Made by a program: the position numbers and the translations under genes. A stretch of 10,402 nt of DNA. Source: Candidatus Zhuqueibacterota bacterium RBG_16_48_16 (GTDB lineage: Bacteria; Zhuqueibacterota; Zhuqueibacteria; Residuimicrobiales; Sediminimicrobiaceae). The stretch is from positions 1-10,402 of the forward strand of contig METF01000041.1 of NCBI GenBank assembly GCA_001771235.1, written 5' to 3'. Shown here one piece after another: positions 1 through 5,400 of this stretch; within the stretch, counting starts at the first letter, position 1, and each line of letters opens with the position of its first letter. Below the pieces are notes generated by a model. That model saw nothing but the letters and a program-made list of their open reading frames with translations, was not told where the DNA came from and ran no database searches.

Positions 1-1394
1 AGACAAAAGGGAATACGGTCGATCCTTTTGAAATCATCAACGAGCAGGGAGCGGATGCCCTGAGATGGTATTTGCTGACGGTGAGCCCGCCGTGGGTGCC
101 GACGCGCTTTGACACGGATGGCGTGGATGAAGTGGTGCGCAAGTTTCTGGGCACGCTGGTGAACACCTATTCCTTTTTCGCCATGTATGCCAATATCGAC
201 CGTTTTGACTATGTCGAAAATGAGCGCATCCCCGTTAAGGAGCGGCCGGAGCTGGACCGCTGGATATGCTCGGCTTTGACGACGCTGACGAAAAAAGTGA
301 ACCAAAACCTGGAGCGATACGATCTGACCAAAGCCACCCGCAGCATCGGCAGTTTTGTTTTGGACGATTTATCCAACTGGTACGTGCGGCGATCCAGGAG
401 AAGATTTTGGAAATCCGAGACCGGCCACGACAAGAGGTCGGCGTTCCAGACGCTTTACGAATGCCTGCTGACGCTGTCCAGGCTCATGGCCCCTTTTGCG
501 CCGTTTATCTCGGAAAAATTGTACCTCGGTCTGACCGCCGGAAATAACGACTATCCGGGCAGCGTACATTTGTGCCGCTATCCGGCTGCCGGTAAAGCGC
601 CGGTCGACTATACGGACGAGCTGCTGGAGAGCCGCATGGATTTGGTGCGGCGAATTGTCTTTCTCGGCCGCTCGCTGCGCAACAATGCCGCCATCAAAGT
701 CCGGCAGCCGCTGTCCGAAATCATTATCGTCGACCAGAACAATCGCAAGAAAAAATTGATCGACGGCATGGAACATTTAATTCTGGATGAGCTAAATGTC
801 AAGGGCATCTCCTATGCTGAAAGTGAGGATCAGCTTTTGCAGAAGCGGGCGGAGCCGGTGTTTAAAACTCTCGGCCCGAAATTCGGCAAAATGGTCAACA
901 AAGCCGCCGAGGCGATCAGAAATTTCTCCGACGAGGAGATACATCATCTTCTGGAAAACGGCGGCCGTTTCTTGGTCGTCGAGGGCCATGAAGCGAAGAT
1001 AATGCCCGAAGATTTGTCCATCATAAGCGAAAATCGACCGGGCCTGGTGGCCGAGCGCGATGGCGATCTGACCGCTGCGATAAAGACGACCTTGTCGGAA
1101 GAGCTGGTGTATGAAGGGCTGGCGCGCGAGTTCATCAATCGTATTCAGAACATGCGCAAAGAGGCCGGGCTGGAAGTGACGGATCGGATTTTCATCCGCA
1201 CCCAGGCGTCGCCGGCTTTGGCGCGGGCGATAGGACATCTTTCGCAGTATATTAAAGACGAAACATTGTGCAGCAACCTGGAAATCGGCAACGCAGAGGG
1301 CGACCTGGTAAAAGAATTGAAAATCAACGACCAGACCGCATCCATCGGTATTGCCAAAGTGCAGGATGCACCTCCTAACCTGCATTATTCATAA
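1..1394 (+). CDS. ileS: Isoleucyl-tRNA synthetase, C-terminal part (5' end outside window), type-2 IleRS
   Basis: The protein charges tRNA-Ile with isoleucine in the cytoplasm. The reading frame is open from base 3, so the gene starts upstream; 463 residues are visible. The fragment opens with TKGNTVDPFEI..GADALRWYLL, the stretch that directly follows the KMSK ATP-binding loop of class I synthetases, so the loop is cut by the window edge. Next come the end of the catalytic core (SPPW, about residue 28-31) and the helical anticodon-binding domain (LDRW about 84, NWYVRRSRRRFW about 125-136). The C-terminal region has KVRQPL (about 232) and DELNVK (about 262), then LAREFINRIQNMRKEAGL. These features, and the lack of a C-terminal cysteine cluster for zinc, match the type-2 IleRS group rather than the E. 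coli-like type-1 enzyme. The stop at 1392-1394 runs straight into a repeat. Confidence 0.95.
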   Translation, partial: TKGNTVDPFEIINEQGADALRWYLLTVSPPWVPTRFDTDGVDEVVRKFLGTLVNTYSFFAMYANIDRFDYVENERIPVKERPELDRWICSALTTLTKKVNQNLERYDLTKATRSIGSFVLDDLSNWYVRRSRRRFWKSETGHDKRSAFQTLYECLLTLSRLMAPFAPFISEKLYLGLTAGNNDYPGSVHLCRYPAAGKAPVDYTDELLESRMDLVRRIVFLGRSLRNNAAIKVRQPLSEIIIVDQNNRKKKLIDGMEHLILDELNVKGISYAESEDQLLQKRAEPVFKTLGPKFGKMVNKAAEAIRNFSDEEIHHLLENGGRFLVVEGHEAKIMPEDLSIISENRPGLVAERDGDLTAAIKTTLSEELVYEGLAREFINRIQNMRKEAGLEVTDRIFIRTQASPALARAIGHLSQYIKDETLCSNLEIGNAEGDLVKELKINDQTASIGIAKVQDAPPNLHYS

Positions 1395-1560
1395 ATTTTT
1401 GCCACGAAGGCACCAAGTCACAAAGGATCACAAAGTTATAAAGAATGATATTTTAAAACTATATTCTTGCATCGATTCATTACAGTTGGTCGACAAACTT
1501 AATATCTTCAAAATTTTGTGCAACTTGGTGCCTTCGCGACTTTGTGGCAATGAATTATTC
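1384..1560. repeat. Imperfect long inverted repeat, CCACGAAGGCACCAAG family, MITE-like
   Basis: The left arm (about 1398-1435) reads TTGCCACGAAGGCACCAAGT and continues with two CACAAAG units. The reverse complement of the right arm (about 1511-1550) reads TTGCCAC, an extra AAAGTCGC, then GAAGGCACCAAGT and a CACAAA-like tail. The arms enclose about 75 bp of AT-rich sequence, so a transcript could fold into one long interrupted hairpin. The outer edges carry near-identical 11-mers: TGCATTATTCA at 1381-1391 and TGAATTATTCA at 1551-1561, 10 of 11 matching. These could be a target-site duplication, although the second is itself close to palindromic. From memory, repeats of this kind recur between genes in FCB and related environmental genomes; I have not checked copy number. 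It fills most of the ileS-to-dksA-like gap (1395-1674) and could end or attenuate ileS transcription. Confidence 0.75.
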
Positions 1561-1664
1561 AGGTTAAATAGAGTCTGCACGAAAACAATTCAATTTGAAA
1601 ATTTGCCACTCTAAATAATGAATAGCAGAACGACTGAGTATACATCCAATCTGTAAAAGCTTTC

Positions 1665-1669
1665 GGAGG
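1665..1669 (+). promoter_or_regulatory. Shine-Dalgarno GGAGG of the TraR/DksA-like gene
   Basis: A full GGAGG lies five bases upstream of the ATG at 1675. It fixes the start codon and is the strongest ribosome-binding site in the window. Confidence 0.85.
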
Positions 1670-1674
1670 TCGAT

Positions 1675-2052
1675 ATGAAACAGCAGCAGCTCGAATTTTT
1701 TCGAGATCTCATCATCCAAAAGCGTGAAACACTTTTGAATGAGATAGAACATCTAAAGAATAACGGCTTGAACAGCTCGGTTAAGGATATTTCCGGCGAG
1801 CATTCCGCCTATTCCTATCACATGGCGGATCAGGGCACCGATACCATGGATCGCGAGCAGCAATACATGTTTGCTTCCAGGGAAGGGAACTATCTCTACC
1901 ATCTCGAGCGGGCACTAGAGCGGATCGAAAAAGGCGAGTATGGAATTTGTGTCCGATGCAATAATGAGATCAATCCGGAGCGCCTGGAAGCCGTGCCGCA
2001 TGCCAGGCTGTGTATCCAGTGCAAATCAAAAGAAGAGAAACTCAATCAATAA
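1675..2052 (+). CDS. TraR/DksA family C4 zinc-finger protein
   Basis: This 125-residue cytoplasmic protein has an N-terminal helical, coiled-coil-like half (about 1-35 and 58-88) and a C-terminal zinc finger with Cys92-x2-Cys95 and Cys113-x2-Cys116. The motif ICVRCNNEINPERLEAVP, followed by ARLCIQC, is typical of the family. Members such as DksA bind RNA polymerase through the secondary channel and alter initiation, often together with ppGpp; others in the family have no known target. The acidic turn between the helices reads MADQGTDTMDRE (about 50-61), a common pattern in short DksA-like proteins, and differs from the DxxDxA tip of E. coli DksA. An ideal GGAGG precedes the ATG. lspA starts 21 bp downstream, so the two are probably one transcript. 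Family membership is secure; the exact regulatory role is not shown by the sequence. Confidence 0.9.
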   Translation: MKQQQLEFFRDLIIQKRETLLNEIEHLKNNGLNSSVKDISGEHSAYSYHMADQGTDTMDREQQYMFASREGNYLYHLERALERIEKGEYGICVRCNNEINPERLEAVPHARLCIQCKSKEEKLNQ

Positions 2053-2073
2053 TCTATCTGGCGCAGAGAACCG

Positions 2074-2649
2074 ATGAATTTGTCCTTGAATCAATTTCGT
2101 ATACTTTTTCTATCGCTGGCGGTGCTGGTGCTGGATCAGGTCACCAAGCTCATTGTCAGGAGCACCATGTCCTTGCACGAGTCCATCCCGGTTCTGGGGA
2201 ATTTCTTTAAATTATCTTATATCGAAAATTCGGGAATGGCTTTTGGCATAAGCATTAGCAATAACACCTTTTTCACCCTGTTCGCCGTAGTTGCCAGCAT
2301 AACCATCCTTGTTTATTTGTTCAAAATGAAAGGGGAGCAACTGGCCGCACGACTGGCCCTGGCCATCATCTTTGGCGGGGCTGTCGGCAATCTCTCCGAT
2401 CGAATTATCCGCGGCAGCGTCGTTGATTTTTTTGATTTCGAATTTTTTAATATCCATATTCCGGCGTTCAAATTGCTGTTTTTTAATTTTCCCGGCTATT
2501 CGCTTACCAGGTGGCCGGTATTTAACGTGGCCGATATGGCCGTTTCGATTGGGATGGTCATTTTACTGGTTTTTGTCGCCTTTGAAAAAGAGTCCGCCCC
2601 TTCGAAAAACGCGCTTGTCGATGATACGGAAACGGAGATGATCCGTTGA
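2074..2649 (+). CDS. lspA: Lipoprotein signal peptidase (signal peptidase II)
   Basis: This inner-membrane aspartyl peptidase cleaves the signal peptide of prolipoproteins after Lgt has lipidated the cysteine. The 191 residues show about four membrane helices (about 9-28, 66-84, 91-108, 155-171). Conserved motifs are DQVTK at 21-25, the ENSGMAF box at 51-57, GNLSDR at 105-110, VVDF with catalytic Asp118, and FNVAD with catalytic Asp154. The Asp-Asp spacing is 36 residues against about 18-19 in E. coli and Pseudomonas LspA, so the loop between them is enlarged. It lies 21 bp behind the zinc-finger gene and shares the ileS neighbourhood, as in the ileS-lspA cluster of E. coli. Its ribosome-binding site is weak (CAGAGAA), so coupling to the upstream gene is plausible. 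A hydrophilic C-terminal tail of about 20 residues follows the last helix. Confidence 0.96.
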   Translation: MNLSLNQFRILFLSLAVLVLDQVTKLIVRSTMSLHESIPVLGNFFKLSYIENSGMAFGISISNNTFFTLFAVVASITILVYLFKMKGEQLAARLALAIIFGGAVGNLSDRIIRGSVVDFFDFEFFNIHIPAFKLLFFNFPGYSLTRWPVFNVADMAVSIGMVILLVFVAFEKESAPSKNALVDDTETEMIR

Positions 2650-2675
2650 CAATCTGCAATTTATAAATCAAAGAC

Positions 2676-2696
2676 GATGTCACTCAAAGTGACATC
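2676..2696 (+). terminator. Perfect 9-bp stem-loop after lspA
   Basis: GATGTCACT and AGTGACATC form a perfect 9-bp stem with a three-base loop, 26 bp after the lspA stop. No T-run follows on the + strand, so it is not a classical intrinsic terminator. It may protect the mRNA 3' end or be part of a repeat. Confidence 0.4.
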
Positions 2697-2726
2697 AGGC
2701 GCTATTAAGGAAAGCTAATATTTTTT

Positions 2727-2812
2727 CCAACAGATAGAAACGACCCAACAGATGAAAATTTTTTTTAATAAAATCCGTTGGGTTGTTTCTATCCGTTGGT
2801 GACTTTTTCTTT
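2727..2812 (+). terminator. Large terminator-like inverted repeat downstream of lspA
   Basis: Two 27-base arms (2727-2753 and 2773-2799) pair with three mismatches around an AT-rich loop of 19 bases. A T-rich run (TTTTTCTTTCTG, 2804-2815) begins five bases after the stem, so it could end the dksA-like/lspA transcript. Each arm contains the same 9-mer twice: CCAACAGAT on the left and its counterpart ATCCGTTGG on the right. ATCCGTTG also occurs at 2641-2648, overlapping the end of lspA. The internal duplication suggests a mobile or expanding repeat rather than a simple terminator. Confidence 0.5.
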
Positions 2813-2924
2813 CTGAATTTTATTATGAAAGAGTTTGTGTAATTACCCTAAATTCTCCATGTCGCGCGCGGCACCCGATAATCACGAAAATCATTTTGGC
2901 CTTGTTAAATGGTCAATTTCCAAG

Positions 2925-2994
2925 TCTATCGTTTTGCCCATAATAGTTTTGCCTTTGAGAATTCTATTTTCGGAGTAATAGTTTTGCCTTTCAG
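2925..2994. repeat. Short GTTTTGCC repeat cluster
   Basis: TAATAGTTTTGCCTTTGAG (2941-2959) recurs as TAATAGTTTTGCCTTTCAG (2976-2994), 18 of 19 identical and 35 bp apart. A diverged copy, TCTATCGTTTTGCCCA, sits directly upstream at 2925-2940. The palindrome AGAATTCT (2958-2965) lies between the two good copies. Spacing is uneven and there are too few units for a CRISPR. The cluster lies 130 bp before the kinase gene; a regulator-binding array or an extragenic repeat are both possible. Confidence 0.6.
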
Positions 2995-3125
2995 CATATA
3001 CCGAATAGTCACAAATCAATTTATTTAGCTTCAACAATCATCTTAGCCCGGGCTTGCCATTTTCGCATCAGCATGTTGCATCTCGATTCGAACAAAATCC
3101 GTGAGTTGCGTGAAAGGTGTATGGC

Positions 3126-5387
3126 ATGGGCCGATGCATCCGAGCCATTATTATTGAAAAAGATCCAACCCTGGCAAAATGGATTGCTGGGGAGCTGGAA
3201 TTCGCCGGACTGACGATCACCTGGGATTACGTGCAGGATGAGGCGAGCTTCCACGCCGCCTTGAACAGCAAACCGGACCTCATTCTCTCCGAATATTACC
3301 TCAGCTCCTTTAACGCCATGAAGGCCCTGAAAATACTGGCCACCAGACGGCTGGACATTCCGCTTATCGTCATTTCGGGCCACGGCAACGAGGAAGTCGC
3401 CGTAAAATGTATCAAACAAGGCGCCGTTGATTTTATCGCCAAGAAAAACATCACCCGATTGCCCGCCAGTGTACGAAGCGCACTACAGCGCAGCAAAAAA
3501 AAGAAGAATCAGGCCGGCAAGCAGCTTGCCGTACAGCTCTCGCAATTCATCATGAACCATTCTTCCATGGCGATTTTCGGACTCAACCCGGAAGGCGATC
3601 TGTTGTGGGCCAACTCCAGCGCGCTAAAAAACCTGGGGTATAGCGCCACGGCGCTGAAAAAATTGCACATCAGCCAGTTAGACGCCCACCTGGACGGCAG
3701 CCGCTGGCGCGATGTGGTGCAGAAATTACATAATAAACGGACCATTTCCATAGAGGCGAGTTTCCGCAGCGCCTTTGGCGAGCTTTTTCCCGTCGAGCTG
3801 ACCGTCGCTTCGATTCAACAAAATGGCAAGGATTACATATTTCTCCTTTCAAAAGACATCAGGGAAAACAGAGACGCACAGGTGGAGCTTTACCGGCTTT
3901 ACACAGCCATCGAACAAGCCACGGACAGCATCATTATCACCAACAATTTGGCTGAGATCCTCTATGTAAATCCCGCCTTTGAAAAAGTGACAGGCTATCT
4001 TGAGGAAGAGGTGCTTGGCAAGAACCCCCGAATCATAAAAAGCGGAAAACATGACAAGACCTTTTATAAAGCCCTGTGGAATGAGCTTTTGAAAGGAAAG
4101 AGCTGGCAGGGCCATTTTATCAACAGGCACAAGGACGGCAGCCTTTTCCAGCAGGAATCCACCATTTCACCGATCAAAGACAAATCCGGAAGAATAATCA
4201 ATTTTGTCGCGGTGAACAGGGACGTGACCAACGAAATGATCATGCAAAAACAGCAGCACCTGACTAACAAGCTGGAGGCGCTGGGACGTTTGGCCGGCGG
4301 CGTTGCGCACGACTTTAATAATATTCTGACCATCATCAACGGTTATAGTGAATTGCTGCTGAATTTGATGCAAGATGATAGTCCTCACCGGCGCCATGTC
4401 GAGCAGATCATGAACGCCAGCCAAAAGGCATCGTACCTGACAAAACAGCTTTTAACTTTTAGCAAGCGCCAAAATCTTGAGCCCCTGGTCATTGACGTTA
4501 ATGAAGTGATCACTGACATGGCCAACATGCTGCGCCGCCTGCTTGGGGAGGACATCCAACTGATCACCGATCTCGAATCATCCGTAGAAAATATCAAAGC
4601 CGATCGCAGTCAAATCGAACAGATCATCATCAACCTGGTGGTCAATGCCCGCGAAGCTATGCCCACGGGCGGCCATCTTTACATCAGAACCAAATCATCC
4701 ATCCTTGACAGCGAGTTTTGTAAATCGCATTTCGGCCTTTTTCCCGGCGAGTACGTGATGCTTTCCATTGAAGATACGGGCAAAGGGATGACCGACGAGG
4801 AGAGGTCAAAGATATTCGAGCCTTTTTATACGACAAAAGCAAGCGGGTACGGCATGGGGTTGGCCAATGTCTTCGGTATTGTCAAGCAGCATAACGGATT
4901 GATCGAGTGCACCAGCGAGCTGGACGCGGGATCGGCATTTTATGTCTATTTTCCGGCGTTTGCCAAGTCGGCCAAAGGCTCCGAGCCGATAGCAGAATTG
5001 AAGGACCTTCCGCGAGGATCGGAGACCATATTGATTGTCGAAGATGAAGATGAGGTGCGCGATCTTGCGGCAAAAATGTTGATGAACCAGGGATACGAGA
5101 TTCTTGAGGCAAAACACGGGGTGGACGCGCTGACGATATGTAAAGAGAGAGAGAGCCCGCTGCACCTGTTATTGACGGATATTGTCATGCCCCATATACA
5201 TGGTCCGGAGCTGGCGGAAAGAGCCAAAAAGATTCGGCCGGATATGAAAATCCTGTTCATGTCCGGTTATACGGACGATTTGATCACGCCGAGCCAGAGA
5301 AAGGACAACCTGTTTTTTTTGAGGAAGCCTTTTACGCTGGAACAGATCGCCGTGAAGGTGAGGAATGTGTTGGATTCGAAGGGGTAG
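3126..5387 (+). CDS. Hybrid sensor histidine kinase: receiver-like, PAS, PAS, HisKA, HATPase, receiver
   Basis: A 753-residue soluble kinase with no membrane segment or signal peptide. I chose the ATG at 3126 because GAAAGG (3112-3117) lies eight bases upstream; a GTG at 3117 would overlap that site. Order (approximate, from the ATG): receiver-like domain 4-120, basic linker RSKKKK 122-127, PAS 135-250, PAS 258-372 with a PAC-like end, HisKA 383-450 with phospho-acceptor His395 in GGVAHDFNN, HATPase 490-612 with N-box Asn507, G1 box DTGKGM near 550 and G2 box GYGMGL near 574-579, then a C-terminal receiver 634-750 with Asp685 (LLTDIVMP), Ser713 and Lys734. The kinase core is NtrB-like. The first receiver has Glu56 (LILSEYYL) in place of the acceptor Asp. 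No separate response regulator adjoins it, so phosphate probably passes to its own receiver and then to a distant protein. The signal is unknown. Confidence 0.93.
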   Translation: MGRCIRAIIIEKDPTLAKWIAGELEFAGLTITWDYVQDEASFHAALNSKPDLILSEYYLSSFNAMKALKILATRRLDIPLIVISGHGNEEVAVKCIKQGAVDFIAKKNITRLPASVRSALQRSKKKKNQAGKQLAVQLSQFIMNHSSMAIFGLNPEGDLLWANSSALKNLGYSATALKKLHISQLDAHLDGSRWRDVVQKLHNKRTISIEASFRSAFGELFPVELTVASIQQNGKDYIFLLSKDIRENRDAQVELYRLYTAIEQATDSIIITNNLAEILYVNPAFEKVTGYLEEEVLGKNPRIIKSGKHDKTFYKALWNELLKGKSWQGHFINRHKDGSLFQQESTISPIKDKSGRIINFVAVNRDVTNEMIMQKQQHLTNKLEALGRLAGGVAHDFNNILTIINGYSELLLNLMQDDSPHRRHVEQIMNASQKASYLTKQLLTFSKRQNLEPLVIDVNEVITDMANMLRRLLGEDIQLITDLESSVENIKADRSQIEQIIINLVVNAREAMPTGGHLYIRTKSSILDSEFCKSHFGLFPGEYVMLSIEDTGKGMTDEERSKIFEPFYTTKASGYGMGLANVFGIVKQHNGLIECTSELDAGSAFYVYFPAFAKSAKGSEPIAELKDLPRGSETILIVEDEDEVRDLAAKMLMNQGYEILEAKHGVDALTICKERESPLHLLLTDIVMPHIHGPELAERAKKIRPDMKILFMSGYTDDLITPSQRKDNLFFLRKPFTLEQIAVKVRNVLDSKG
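3495..3531 (+). other. A AAA AAG slippery heptamer with downstream hairpin inside the kinase gene
   Basis: A run of eight A followed by G (3495-3503) places A AAA AAG in the frame used at the E. coli dnaX frameshift site. Eleven bases further, CGGCAAG (3515-3521) and CTTGCCG (3525-3531) form a perfect 7-bp stem with loop CAG. It falls at the junction between the first receiver and the first PAS domain. A -1 shift would add 46 residues and stop at 3641-3643. The 11-base spacer is longer than usual and I see no upstream Shine-Dalgarno stimulator, so the site is only a candidate. Confidence 0.3.
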
Positions 5388-5400
5388 AAGAATAAAGCTC

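Larger units (their letters stand above)
2650..3125. other. Gene-free 476-bp gap between lspA and the histidine kinase gene
   Basis: The gap is AT-rich except for a GTCGCGCGCGGC patch near 2861-2872. It holds the 9-bp hairpin, the 27-base-arm hairpin and the GTTTTGCC repeats listed separately, plus a 10-bp palindrome AGCCCGGGCT at 3045-3054. I find no ORF with family resemblance on either strand. The kinase promoter must lie here, but no -35/-10 pair stands out. Confidence 0.6.

Noticed and set aside
792..1385. A 197-codon antisense ORF across ileS
   Set aside because: Lies wholly inside a clearly coding ileS region; the opposite frame is open because of codon bias, and the product shows no recognisable motif.
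1351..1614. An 87-codon + strand ORF starting inside ileS and covering the repeat
   Set aside because: Its sequence (PRRHQVTKDHKV) is the translation of the GAAGGCACCAAG repeat; it overlaps ileS, has no ribosome-binding site and no family resemblance.
2925..2994. Possible CRISPR remnant
   Set aside because: Only two good copies, uneven spacing (15 and 35 bp), no spacer-like uniformity and no cas gene in the window.
2836..3020. Small ORFs in the GTTTTGCC region, e.g. a minus-strand MGKTIDLEIDHLTRPK reading
   Set aside because: Only 16 codons, no ribosome-binding site, and it consists largely of the repeat; coding use cannot be supported.
3045..3054. Palindrome AGCCCGGGCT upstream of the kinase gene as an operator
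   Set aside because: A single 10-bp palindrome without a second half-site or nearby promoter elements; not enough to claim a binding site.
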